Shown piece after piece: positions 21,338-33,100 of a DNA stretch of 64,000 nt. Origin of the DNA: Guadua angustifolia (lineage: Eukaryota; Streptophyta; Magnoliopsida; Poales; Poaceae); contig CM070501.1 in assembly GCA_036346375.1 (NCBI GenBank), positions 52,741,326 to 52,805,325 of the forward strand, written 5' to 3'. A program made the translations under genes and the position numbers. The first letter of the stretch is position 1; each line of letters opens with the position of its first letter. The notes beneath the pieces were generated by a model. That model made no database searches, was not told where the DNA came from, and was given only the letters and a program-made list of their open reading frames with translations.

Positions 21338-22810
21338 TCGAATAAAACTCTATATTGTTGGGGCGGCAGGTAGAGCTACCACCCGTTAAAAAAACCAGAG
21401 AAGATAATAAACTTTGCTGGTTTGATTGAGCTGTTAGATCATGTTGTAAATTATTGAAACTTTTTTATGATAGTCCTCAAAGCATGCCTAACATAACATA
21501 AAAAATTCGGATCGTGATCCAACTTATGTGATTTTTTAAAAACTGGCGATATTACTAATACATTTAAAGCAACTTCGCTAATTTAATTGAGCTACTAAAT
21601 TTGCAAATTATTGAAAAAAAAATTTAGTATAGTCCTTAGAGCGTGCCAACACTACGGTCAAAATTTCAGATCATCATCAAACTTTTGCGATTTTTAAAAA
21701 TTCTGTTAATATTGCTAACGCACTTAAATCAAGTTCATTGATTTAATTGAGCCACTAGATTTACAAATTTTACTAGATTTACAAATTTTACTACATTTGT
21801 AAATTCTTGAAAAATTTTTAGAATGGTGCTGAGCGCATGCCTATGCTACCGTAAAAATTTTGGATCATGATCAAACTTTTACAATTTTTAAAAATTCTGA
21901 CAATGCTACTGACACACTTAATGCAAGTTCCTTGATTTAATTGAGCTAATAAGAGTCTGTTTGTTTTTTTTTTTTGCTTTTGATTATGGATTTTGGCCCC
22001 AAAAGCAGAATAAAAACAAACAGCCTAATTCTAGAATTCGATTATCACAATCCAGCCCACCCATATATACTAGAATCCACAATCCACTTCATATGTGTTT
22101 TTGGATTCCAGCTTTGGAGAATCAGTTTCTCTACAACCACAATCCAAAATCAGCTTTTAAAGAATCTAAAACTTAAACAAACATGCCCTAAATTTGTAGA
22201 TTCTTTAAAATTTGTTCGAAGAGTCCTAAGAGCATGCCTGAGCTACTATAAAAAAGATCGTGATCAAGCTTTTGCCATTTTTAAAAATTATAACAGTTGG
22301 TTTCTTTTTTTAGATGTTCCCGAAAGAGATTTCTTTTATCTGTTAGAATCTCTGTCTATGTCGGTGATTCATACCGACCATAGCAATGCGCAAGCCTGTT
22401 GGAATTTTCTTTAAGAGCATGCCTAACATAAGAATTTTAGATCATAATTAAATATGTGCAATTTTTGAAAAATCTGACAATGCTACTAATGTGTTTAAAC
22501 TCCGTTATTTTTGGTTTTCTAGAGCCATCAAATTAATTTTATTTTTTAAACTTTTTGTAAAGCGTTATGAGAGTATGCCTAAGCTACCATAAGTTTCCTT
22601 TTCTTATTTCTTTTTCCTCTCTCTGTCAAATTTTTACATATTTTAAAAACAATGTTTTTTACCAAAAAAATCAATTTTTCTAAGACTTTTTAAAATATAT
22701 TTTTAAAAAATCTATATTAAAACAAATTTTCTTTTTATTTCTTAAAACAGATTTTCTCTCATTGTTAAAATTAATAGACTGCCCACGGCAACGCATGGGA
22801 TTTCAACTAG
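21338..22810 (+). mobile_element. Helitron, 1473 bp, non-autonomous
   Basis: The unit starts with TC after an A, and ends CTAG before a T. It carries a short GC-rich imperfect hairpin (CCCACG...CATGGG) about 10 bp before the end. These are the Helitron 5'-TC, 3'-CTRR and A/T insertion rules. The homologous place downstream of P450 B reads GGAA directly followed by TATATATATTG, which is an empty site and confirms the borders. There is no coding capacity. The inside has repeated AGCATGCCTAA-like blocks in AT-rich sequence and an embedded Tourist-like MITE. Confidence 0.85.
21953..22188. mobile_element. Tourist-like MITE inside the Helitron
   Basis: Ends GAGTCTGTTTG...AAACAAACATGCCC are imperfect inverted repeats, flanked by TAA at 21950-21952 and 22189-22191. 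This is the 3-bp duplication of the PIF/Harbinger superfamily. It is related to the element at 29990-30276. Confidence 0.75.
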
Positions 22811-22960
22811 TATATATATTATTCATACGTGAGTTGTGCTTTTGTTTGAGCAACGTGTGCACCACTTGCATGGTTGTACTCGAGTATTCCTGTACTTACA
22901 TGTGTATATACAAACAGTTTATGTTGTCTGACAGCCCAAATTTCACCAAATTAAAGTGAT
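22811..22960 (+). repeat. Duplicated 3' flank of P450 A
   Basis: The GTGAGTTGTGCTTTTGTTTG part and following bases match 31300-31390 and 31976-32015 downstream of P450 B. This is the right part of the segmental duplication. Confidence 0.8.
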
Positions 22961-24480
22961 GAAGTTGCCAAGTTGATTTTCTGAGTTTATATGAATTTTT
23001 GGCATTTTTCTTGATTTTGGCACTTAAAGAAAAAGTGATGCTAGCCCACACTATACCGTAGAGTAGTTTCACTAGGTTTCATCTACGTTTATCAGGTTTC
23101 AAAAAGAGATCCAAACACATTTCAATAAATTTCAATGGACTTTTTCGAAGAATTTTAAAAGTCGAAGTTAAAATTAGAGCACATTTCACAGGTTTAAAAA
23201 AATAAATGAGTTTTACATGGTTTCACTCGTGTTTCAACAAAATTTCATTGGGTTTCAAATATAAAACTATTAAGCTTCATCCAATTTTAGATCTCAAAAG
23301 AATTTCAACTAGATACCAAAAAAAGAAGGTTTCAATGTATTTTGTGAGAAGTTCCATGTAAATTTCAACACGGTTTTAAAAGTTTGAAAACAAGTTTTGA
23401 TAAGTTATGTTTCAAATCAAGTTCTAGCATGTTTCATGAAGAGTTTCAAAGAAGGTTAGAAGTTTTGAGTAGGTTTCAATGTGTTTCGTGGAAGTTTCAC
23501 ATGTTTCAAAAAGTTTCTAGAAGTTTTAGAAAGGTTTCACAAAAGTTTCTAGAAGTTTTAGAAAGGTTTCACATGGCTTCAGCAAAGGCTTTTGTCTGCA
23601 CAACAACTCCCTGCCACCGTGCGCAATTATACACATCATCGGGCCTTAGGCTCGCATGTGGCCATGCTATACATGTTGTACGTGTGCAACTAGGCGAACA
23701 GCCAGGCCACTGTGGTCCTCTACCTCACCGCGAGCCATGCCTCTACCAACCGTCATACACTGCCTTGCCCCAAGGCCGTGCATCTCTATCACCCGTGAAT
23801 AGCTCCACTATCCTTTGCCTTGCTGCGAGCCGCGCTGCTGCTGTTCTCCATCGACCACGCGCTGCACTGCCATCAAATCTGACTGTAATAAGTCGTGCCA
23901 CTAACCACTAGAGCTGTGTGTGCTAGGCGATTCATCGGGACACAGGGGAGGAAGGAGAGATAGATAGATAGAGGAATGAGGTGGGTGGTTGCATGTGGTG
24001 CACATTGAGTGGATCTATTGCAGCACTCTATGATGCAGATTGGATGGATCAGAAAAAGAGATGTGGATGTCATGCCCCCTAATGCTTTAGATAAAACAAG
24101 TCCTAGTCTATACTGTTATTAACACTTTGAACGCTATAGCGTTATCTAGTTTTTCTGTTAAAGAAAATGCTTTTCAATAACCCAGTTGTTGTTTCTTATT
24201 TTCAAACTTCAAATTCAAATCAGTCCAAAGTCTAGATATATTTTATTTATATCTCATATGGTCTGAGGGACATCTCTTAAAAATTTCATAAATTTTTGAA
24301 CCTGTTTGCTATATATGAAAAATCACAAACTACATGCTTTATTAAAAGCTGAAATACTAAAAGAATTATAGAAGGAAATCGAGAGCTATTCTTGAAAATT
24401 GTACGGAACCTTTAAGATCAACTTAGAATCACCCTGAAAAAATTTTCACAGAATTTGGAATTAGTTCAATAACTCTCAAA
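22961..24480. repeat. TTTCA-rich degenerate repeat and unassigned flank
   Basis: 23070-23575 is built of frequent GTTTCA/TTTCAA words, including a perfect-looking tandem pair of about 32 bp (AGTTTCTAGAAGTTTTAGAA core) at about 23508-23540 and 23541-23572. An open frame across it (23384-23911) is composition-driven. 23580-24480 shows no gene or clear element. Confidence 0.5.
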
Positions 24481-24536
24481 ATTGTCGTATACAGATTAAA
24501 AGTCAGCTAAGGTGACATTATTGTACATGCTCTTAC

Positions 24537-25221
24537 GAGCCCAATTGGCAAACCTGCCCCTCCTAGGGTATAAAAGGCCCCCTCGGCCATCCCTAGCTTC
24601 CTCGCGCTGCCGTGTTCTTTCTTGCCGCACCGTTAAAGCCCCGAAAAGCTCCATTGGCTGCGAGAACAGAAAGCGCAAGCAACTCAAATCTCCTCGGGTG
24701 AATAGGCAGACTGCGCGAGACAAGCCACCATGAATGTTGCCGAGCAAGAAAGAACTTCCTTATCTTATATTTTTAGTAATCTTTACTAACCTATAATTTG
24801 AAAAGTAACGATATAAGATGTGTACTAGCTAGAGAGTGCGTCGATGTTACAACTTAAGTACGATAATTTGAAAAGTAACGATACAAGAAGCGTACGCATG
24901 CATTGTACAGCAGCGCTAGCCAACCAATTACAAGTATCGACAATTCCGGAACCTACATTTCCACACATGTCGACGTCTTGCCCACCCACTCGTACGTCCT
25001 GCTGCAGTGCTGCTCGATCGTCGTCAACAATAACTACTTGTGGTGCAAGATTATTTCCCAAGTTGAATTCTAAAGCAAGACAAGACACAGCCTATGCTGA
25101 ATTCAATCTGATTTGATGTTACCAAACCAGCCGAGGTTATCCTAAATCCTATGTGGTCTGAATTGATCTTTCGCAACTAGCCACCGAGGGCTGATTGGGC
25201 TGTTGCCTGCTCCTTGCAAAC
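24537..25221 (+). repeat. Duplicated upstream region of P450 B
   Basis: The left part (24537-24815, with GGTATAAAAGG at about 24569-24579) matches 13007-13280. The right part (24823-25221) matches 17905-18284. Because the two parts are contiguous here, this unit shows the pre-insertion state of unit A. TAATTTGAAAAGTAACGATA occurs twice, at 24796 and 24865, a small local duplication. Confidence 0.8.
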
Positions 25222-28200
25222 ATGGCCGTTTCACTTGTTGCGCTCCTCTTCGCAGCCATCGTGGTAGCTCTCTTCTCACTCATCTTCCTCTTCTCCAGCA
25301 AGAAGCGGCTCACACGAAGCAGTAATGGCCGGCAGCTACCTCCTTCGCCGCACGGAGGCCTGCCACTCCTCGGCCACCTCCATCTACTTGGGAGTTTGCA
25401 CCACCGGACGCTGCGGTCGCTCGCCACGTCATATGGTCCGGTCATGCTCTTTCGCCTCGGCAGCGTCCCCACCGTCGTGGCTTCCTCGGCGGCGGCTGCG
25501 GAGGAGGTCATGAAGACCCGCGACCTGGCCTTCGCGAGCCGGCCCAGGGGGCGCCTGGCCGAGCTCCTCTTCTACGGCCGCGACATGACCTTCGCCCCCT
25601 ACGGCGACTACTGGCGCCGGGCGCGCCGCATCTGCGTGCTTCACCTCCTCAGCCTGCGCCGAATCCTCTCGTTCAGCCCTGTACGGGAAAAAGAAGCTGC
25701 CACCCTGCTCGACCGCGTTCGCCGCGCCGGGGGTTCGCCTCCGGGCGTTGTGAACCTGAGCGACCTACTCGTCTCCTACACCACTAACATCTTCTCACGG
25801 GCCGCGTTCGGCGATGGGGACTACGGGCTCGATGGCGAAAACGAGCGAGGGACGCTGAGGAAGGTGCTCGCCGAAAATTCAGAGCTGCTCGGGACGGTCT
25901 CGGTGGGGGAGTTCGTGCCGTGGCTGGCGTGGGTGGACACGTTGACGGGGCTTGAAGCCAAGGCAACGCGCACGTTCGAGGCGCTGGACGGGTTGGTCGA
26001 GCGGATTATCGCGGACCACCGCCAGCGGCGCCGCAGCGTCCTGCGGGTGGGCGACGGCGAGGACGATCAGCGTGACTTCGTGGACGTACTGTTGGACGTG
26101 AACGAGACGGAGAAAGAGGACGAAGGATCAGTCTTGTTCGAAATGGCCACCATCAAGGCCCTTATCCTGGTACGTATCTTTCATATATGTACTCCCCGAA
26201 TTACCAGTCACGTAGTATTCAAGTTCTTTTTATTATAGTACACTAAATTTAATATAAATTGTTAATTCTTTTCAATTAAATGGATTAAATTAGTTATATT
26301 ATTTATTTATATCTTCTCTACTCTCCAGTAATATTGCAGTAGGAATACCGTTTACAAATTAATGACATGATCTAATTTTTACTGCTCCCTATATGTCTTA
26401 CTAGCATAGGTAGACAAGGTTAGATTGTACTCATCCACCCACCCCAATTAGGTGCAGGTCATCGACGGCTATCCAGAGCTAATACCTTAACCCCCTGTTT
26501 TCTGTTTCCCGTCATATATATATGCATCACAAGTGATGTTATCTCGTTAAGACTACGACAAAGTTTAATTATGTTAGTACTCATCTATTATATATTAAAT
26601 GCTTATGACAGATTTTTAGAGCTGACAAGAAAAAAGACAAATAGGTAGAAAATCTCACAAAGAAAAGTATCTAGCTTTTAATTTGGTGAACCCTACTTAA
26701 AATTGAACTATAGTGATTTTTGATACTTTTAGAGAAAAAGAGAAATATAGTAGAAATTCTCACTAAAAGCAAAGGAAAAGGTTCACTTTTTAATCTTGAA
26801 CTCTTGTCTCCATTCGTATGGCTTAGCACCATGTTGCAGTGGTTTTGACACATAAGTTGGTACATGCCATCCTAGTAGACAGATGTATGCCAACGTGGCT
26901 CCCATGCCAGCAATGCATGTCTGGTATAGGCAAATAAATAGAAAAAGACCGGTGGACCTGTCAATCAGCCTCATGATCCCTCATCTCCTATGCAACCGAT
27001 GGCCCATGTTTCAGCCTTACCTCTCCTTTCATTCTCCCTCCATCTTCTCTATTATCTTTCTCCTTGCCACCGCTGAAGTCTGTGTCGACCATCGCATTGC
27101 GGTAGTGCGCGAGCACGACATGGTCCCTCCCGTTGGATCTCCACAACTTGGACCACGCTGGCGGCGGAGTTAAGGAGGAGTGAGAGCTGATTGGAGTATA
27201 TTGAGTTGAATGCACCAATCAGTTCGCTCAAAAAATTAAGCCGATGAGAAAAAGTAGATAATTCACTTATACTTCAACAGAGTCTACGAAGGAGACGATG
27301 ATGGCCATGGGGGCTAGCAATAACAACGCAGGTAGAGGCTGTTTCAGGGCATGACCATGGCCGGCGTTAATGTCCAGCCCCGACCGCACCATGCTGCATT
27401 TGGTTGGTCTCCCAGGACACAAGCCCCGCCTTCTGCACCATGTCATCCCCACACGCCGTGCCTACAGAGTGGTGGCAGAGTTCAAAGAGAAGTGAACTTT
27501 GCAAATTTCGAGATGTTTTCAAAGAAAAGTGAAACCCTGGCTGGCAGCAAGCATTAGGAATCGGCTACATGGTATTTGCAACAAAAGGGTTCTGAATAAT
27601 ATCCACGGGGGACAACAAGAAGTCCCCCTTCCCATTCCCAATTTTCGTGTAAGTAAATACACCAGAGCAACACTCGGACACAAGAAGTCTGTAGTACATG
27701 ATTTAGGCCTTATTTAGTATGGTTATAGCTTTTATAAAGTAGCTTTTGGCTAGGCCAGAGATTTTGATGTTCGGTGGTTTAGTTATGAGGGTTCGAATCC
27801 GGAATGATGGTGAAAAGGGTGTTGTTTGGGATTTTTATACTTGGTAGCTAGGAGGGGGTAATTTTTCTCTAGTGGCAAAGTTAGAACTCTAACCCACCGA
27901 AACCGTAGGAAGTTACCTAAGACAAATTTAAACTTCTCCTAGTACAAATAAGCCAGGAAGTTATCCAAGACAAACTTTAAACTTCTCCTAGTACAAATAA
28001 GCCGTTGGCTTTTAGCTTCTAGCTACGAAGAAGCTAGCTATTTGGAATAGCTTCCAACTTCTAGAGGGAAAAAGTTGAAGTTGAACCTGTTTCAAGTAGA
28101 GCCACGCTATGCGCAGTTAGCATTTGGATGAGTACACAGGCGGTGTGTGGTGGCATGCATTGGGCGCCTGGTGGGTGTGGCTTAGGTGGCGGCCGCCGCT

Positions 28201-31200
28201 TGACTAGAGCACAAGCGGCGGCCGTCGGGAGGGTGAGGACGTGGAGCGAAAAGCTCGGGCTATGCGCCTCGGGCATAGGCACGCGTCTGGCACACATTTT
28301 TTTCTTGATTATCCCTATGAATAGTACCAGATTTAGAAACCCCATTAGCAAAAAAAAACCATCTAGAGTATAGCAAGCAAAAATTAATCTATCTATACTC
28401 TAATGGTATGGAGATTGACAGCATGCCATTCGGTCTATAATGCGTTAAGTAATAAATTGATCATCATAGATTAATCCCAACTCCAATTAAAAATACCCGA
28501 AAAACAATTATAATAGATGAACACATGACATATATGATATCAATTCTTTTATCTAGATTAATTATCTTGTACAATTGATGCTATATTTAAACCTAAACCC
28601 TCTCAAGGGTTGCTTTAGAATTTGTCCATCAAAACTAAGAGTCTGGTTATATCTCAACATTCGCAACAATAGAAATTTGAATAATATCCGAGCCGTGCTT
28701 CAACGTTTTTCCTCCTAATACAAGTTGCACAAATCTTAAAACAAATGAAAGGGCAAGTAATCACTATCTACATTTTATTTATGCTTTAATATTTATACAT
28801 GTTTAAAAAGAAAAAGTATAAAAACACCTCCCGTAATATCCATCATGGGACAAAAAAAAATTATGTACAAAGAAGCAAGCCATATACTTGAGCAAGCAGG
28901 CAGTCTGTTCGCTCTTAAGGGCTAAATTCCACTTTCGGTCAAAGAGGCTGGAAATTCTCACGTTAATAAAAAAGAAAGAAAGATTTACATGGTAGATTTT
29001 TAGTTTGTCTACATTATAATAGTAAATTAAACAGGTAAATATGACAACTGTTAGATTAATCATAATCAATATAGTTACATAGCAAATATAACTTTTTTTA
29101 AAACATAAACATGTTTATTTTTAGTATCTTGCGCGGGCAATTCAGCTAAAAGAAAAGAGAAATATGCTAAAAATATATTATCTATTATACAATAAAATCT
29201 CACGCAAATTATAACTTACAACTATGCAGATTATTCCTGTAGATACAACTCTAATTTAAATATAGTAGATATAGCCTCTAATTTATAAAAAGAAACCAGA
29301 AACTATATATCAATTCCGACATTAGCAGGAATTAGATATTTAAATGTGAATGAATCATCATATAGAGCTTCATGTAGGATAGAGCGTCAACATACCAATT
29401 AATGTATTTCTCGATCAAAAGGTGGTATGCACGTTCATCTTAAGTTGCTGGATGGCGAAGAGATCTTCGAACTTTCACGCATATCCAAAGTGATTTCATG
29501 CGGCGTTAATTTGAGGGCCAGTTTGATACGTAGGAATTTTGTCAGATTTTCATATGGATTTTACAGAAAATTGTTTTTTTCCCCTCAAAATTTCACCGTT
29601 TCCCGAGTCATAAACAAAGCCGAGGTCCAAAGCTAGCCGTGCAATTGCACCAGGACACATGCTAGTTCATCCAAAAATATAATGTTAGTACTCACCGCTC
29701 AGCACGTACAGTTCAGCTGCCCCATCGTCTCGCTTCTAATAGACGATTTGAGTTGAACCTAGAGGTAACAAATGAGAATGACCAAAATCAAGTCACCACT
29801 CTAAATTCCTAATGTGCGAGTTTTTTAATTCAACAATTTGGCCTCCCAGGTATGGAGACAAGCAGAAACCAAGCATCCATATAAGTCCACCCTCAGGGTC
29901 AAGCAGGATGACCGAGTTCAGTCCATATAGTAGTAGTCTAGCTAGCACACAAACGAATTGCTCTCGCCATTTTGGTACATAAAGCCTTAGGTCTGTTTGT
30001 TTTTGTTTTGAATTTTTTTAAAATCTAATTTTGGATTATGGTTGTAGAAAAGTTGATTCTCCAAAAACTAGAATTTAAAAGTATATATGAAGTGGATTAT
30101 GAATTCTAGTGTATATGAGTGATTGCCTCCCAAGGCACCTGTGGATTGTGATAATCTTCTTTAAAATTATAGAATTACAAATAGGTCCTTCGATTTTTTG
30201 AAATATTTTTTTGAATCGCTTGGGTCCTCGCTTTTAAAACCGTTAATCCAAATCAAAAGCAAAAACAAACAAACTCTTATTTCTAGGTCCTTTCTCCGCT
30301 TTTTTAGTAAGTAACATAGAGTATCCGTTTATAGCTAAAAAAATCCATCAGCATATTTTAAGGTATATTATTTATGTTGGACTAAACCTGCACATAGTTA
30401 CACCAATTGTTTTTTAGAGATAATAAATTTTGAACTCGTGTTGTGATGGGGCCAGTTGGAACCAGAGGGTGTAGTACGTTCTCACATAAAGAAATAAGTA
30501 AATTACAAACTGAATTCTTTACTATTTAAATGAGAGAGGTGTTTTTACAATTTTTTAACAGTAACTAGTAACTTGTACCGAGAGAGAAATAAGAAAGCAC
30601 TGTAAAGCACTGCTAGCTTACCTTGTTTTACATGGATGTGCGCGAAAAGGATATGTTCACTGCTGGCGCCGACACCGCCTACGCGACTATGGAATGGGCC
30701 ATGGCGGAGCTCATCAACCACCCGCGCGAGATGCGCAAGCTCCAGAAAGAGGTCCGCGAGGCCGTCGGCGCCGCCGGACGCGTCACCAATGGCCACCTCG
30801 ACAGAATGCGCTACCTCAACGCCGTGATCAAGGAGACACTCCGGCTGCACATGCCGGTACCGCTCCTTCTGCCCCGCGAGACGCTCGAGGACACCGAACT
30901 GCTCGGCTATCACGTCCCGGCGCGGACCCGCGTACTGATCAACGCCTGGGCCATTGGCCGGGACCCAGAGGCGTGGGAGCGCGCCGAAGAGTTCGTGCCG
31001 GAGCGGTTCGAAGACGGCCCGTCGGACTACATGCTTGGGCGGGACTTCAGTTTCGTTCCGTTCGGCGCCGGCAGGAGGGGGTGCCCCGGGGTTGGGTACG
31101 CCGTGCCGGCCATGGAGCTGGCGCTGGCGAGCCTGCTGTACCACTTCGACTGGGAGCTGCCGGCCGGGATGCCGCCGCTGGACATGAGCGAGCAGTACGG

Positions 31201-31258
31201 ACTGGTGATGCGCCTCAAGGCGACGCTGCTCCTGGTTGCTAAGCCTTGGTCTTCTTGA
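25222..31258 (+). CDS. Cytochrome P450 B (CYP71 clan, A-type), two exons
   Basis: This is a tandem paralogue of copy A. Exon 1 is 25222-26169 (316 codons) and exon 2 is 30650-31258 (202 codons plus stop), giving 518 aa with no internal stop. The ATG at 25222 is chosen by alignment with copy A; an in-frame upstream frame from 25195 is leader. Motifs are the N-terminal anchor, LPPSP hinge, WRRARR C-helix, I-helix AGADTA (a Thr-to-Ala change against AGTDTT in A, possibly affecting the oxygen-activating threonine pair), ETLR, PERF, and heme loop FGAGRRGCPG. The conserved LINAW is present. The first about 250 bp of exon 1 are almost identical to A. The 4480-bp intron is swollen by a candidate Helitron and a Tourist MITE. 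It is likely an ER-bound oxidase of specialised metabolism, with substrate unknown. Near identity to A suggests recent duplication or gene conversion. Confidence 0.88.
26584..29665 (+). mobile_element. Candidate Helitron in P450 B intron
   Basis: The left border is A followed by TCTATTATATATTAAATG, a common Helitron 5' start. The right border is a perfect palindromic stem GTGCAATTGCAC 15 bp before GCTAG and a T, which fits the 3' CTRR rule. About 3.1 kb, absent from the P450 A intron. It includes GC-rich pieces (28130-28290) and MITE-like parts. A 13-bp copy of ATGTTAGTACTCA sits at 26571-26583 and again at 29682-29694, which a Helitron does not explain, so the borders need proof. Confidence 0.45.
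29990..30276. mobile_element. Tourist-like MITE with empty site
   Basis: Ends GGTCTGTTTGTTTTTG and AAAAACAAACAAACTC are inverted, flanked by TTA at 29987-29989 and 30277-30279. The homologous intron of P450 A reads CCTTATTCTGG, an empty site (around 20239-20250). PIF/Harbinger type. Confidence 0.85.
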
Positions 31259-31390
31259 ACCGCGTCGGCGCTGTCATTTGAGTAAAAGAAAGTGTGGAAT
31301 ATATATATTGTGCATGCGTGAGTTGTGCTTTTGTTTGAGCACGTACGCACTACTTGCATGATTGTACTCGAGTATTCCTGTACACTTACA

Positions 31391-31975
31391 TTTTTTCGAT
31401 AAAGGAAGCTTTTATTAATCTTAGTAAATTATATCAAGTTGATATAATTATATTAAGAAGACTCTCGACCTCTACACAGTTAGGGTGTACACAGCCAAAC
31501 ACATACACACAAGAAAAGACAAAGGAACCGTCGCGGCAAACTACATCACGCAATATTGTCTTCAAAGCTATCCACCATCATAGCAACACTTGGACCACGA
31601 TAAAAGCTTTCCAATGACAACGCCTCCAAGAAGGACTCGATACGCACACGCACCGCCATTGACATGATCCAACCAGTGAAGGCCAGACCAAAGGTTTTCA
31701 CCTCGGAGAGTAAATCCTCAGACTACAAAACAATGCCTTCAACAAGGCCATTGCCAGGCACAACCAACTAAGGTCAGACCTAAAGATTTCTCCCTGAAGT
31801 CGAAGTACCGAAGATCCTAGTGTTGCAACCACCCTCATTCCGAGCTAGTGCCGCCATACCACTTAATCTTAGCCAATAGCAACGGCCACCTTCTCAAGGT
31901 CAGACAAATAATTTTTAGATGTTCGACTCTACGATGACAGATTCGCGAGCTAGCCAATAGGCACACGATCATCAA
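31391..31975 (-). mobile_element. Probable non-LTR retroelement insertion, 11-bp duplication
   Basis: GTACACTTACA at 31380-31390 is repeated at 31976-31986 around 585 bp that is missing from the matching place downstream of P450 A (about 22890-22905). The left inner border is TTTTTTCGATAAAGG, a reverse-oriented tail. Long variable duplications and a tail fit target-primed insertion of a truncated LINE or a SINE. No reverse transcriptase motif is visible. Confidence 0.65.
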
Positions 31976-32029
31976 GTACACTTACATATGTATACATAGA
32001 CGGTTTATGTTCATGCTGATTTAGAATTT

Positions 32030-32304
32030 GGGAGTGTATAGGTATTATCCGGATGTTTTTGTCTTAACTAACATCCAAATTTATCGGGTCGTTGGATCTA
32101 ACATCCAAATTCACCGGGCCGTTGGATCAAATCATAGGATCGGATGTGGGCCGTTGGATCTAACATCCAAATTCACCGGACCGTTGGATCAAATCATAGG
32201 ATCGGATGTAATAGATACTCCCGAATCTCAACAATGATCTAATGGTTCTAGATTTGGGTGATTTCAACAACAAAAAAACATCCGGTTGATGTTTATCAAA
32301 TCCC
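32030..32304. mobile_element. MULE-type MITE
   Basis: 275 bp starting GGGAGTGTATAGG and ending TTTATCAAATCCC, flanked by the 9-bp duplication TTAGAATTT at 32021-32029 and 32305-32313. A 9-bp duplication points to the Mutator superfamily. Inside, a 62-bp unit (GTTGGATCTAACATCC...) is repeated in tandem from 32091 and from 32153. A related sequence sits in a PERK intron (48657-48839). Confidence 0.85.
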
Positions 32305-32884
32305 TTAGAATTTATGTATATTTAAACCTTGAGTTTTTTTCATCCTTAAGAGGTATCTTGAAATTACACTTAAGTTCTCGTACCATTTTGTATGTTCACC
32401 CTTTAAACTTTTGGTACCTCTTAATACTAGCTAGCTTAATATATATATTGGTACCCTTAAAAATAATAAAATATCTCATTTAATTAACACTGTACAGTCC
32501 ATAGAGTAACCTGACGCGCAAAATATTCAATGGCTTCATGTACCGTTAATTTGTAATGTTCAGAGATCATAGTTCAGACTTCAGGCATGGCATACAACTA
32601 CGCAAGTACTCACTCCACCACTTACTACTAGTATTAGGCACACAAGCACAATTTTCCTTTGGGCTTTTTACCTATAGAAGACGACACGGGCCTTGCTTGT
32701 GCATGGCCTTTATGCTAAAATTGTTCGTCCTTTATATATGTTTATACTCTATTTCAAGTGTTCAACGGCAAAGCACTACATGTTGTATTTATTTCTTTTT
32801 TAGGGGGTGAAAATACTGGAAGACCGGTGGCTCACGAGCAAGAAGATAGTTAGATTGTTGGACATAAACCGGAGCGCCTTGCAA

Positions 32885-33100
32885 TTTGCAAATATGGCTG
32901 TTTCACTTGTTTTACTTGCTAAGCGGTGCTTCTATGTTTTTTGAAGTCACACAAATGTTGAGATAAGAATGAAGGGTAGATGATTATTTCTCATCCCTTC
33001 GTTTACTTAATATTTATACAACTTGTATGAGAAGGAAATCGCTTGTTGCGCTCCTCTTGGCAGCCCTTACGTGGTAGCTCTCTTCTCACTTATACCCCTG
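32885..33100 (+). pseudogene. P450 5' relic (plus strand)
   Basis: Two short matches to the start of P450 A/B exon 1 are split by unrelated sequence. ATGGCTGTTTCACTTGTT lies at about 32892-32909, preceded by CTTGCAAAT as in the A/B leader. GCTTGTTGCGCTCCTCTT...GTGGTAGCTCTCTTCTCACT lies at about 33041-33091. Homology then stops. It is a truncated third plus-strand copy in the tandem array. Confidence 0.75.

Larger units (their letters stand above)
26170..30649 (+). other. Intron of P450 B
   Basis: 4480 bp, donor GTACGT, acceptor AAAAG. The first about 400 bp and the last about 950 bp align with the intron of copy A. The middle is inserted DNA. No host gene was seen inside. Confidence 0.8.

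Noticed and set aside
30545..31144. Long minus-strand open frame opposite P450 B exon 2 (and the like at 20643-20951)
   Set aside because: It mirrors a GC-rich P450 exon whose own frame has all family motifs; the reverse frame has no domain.
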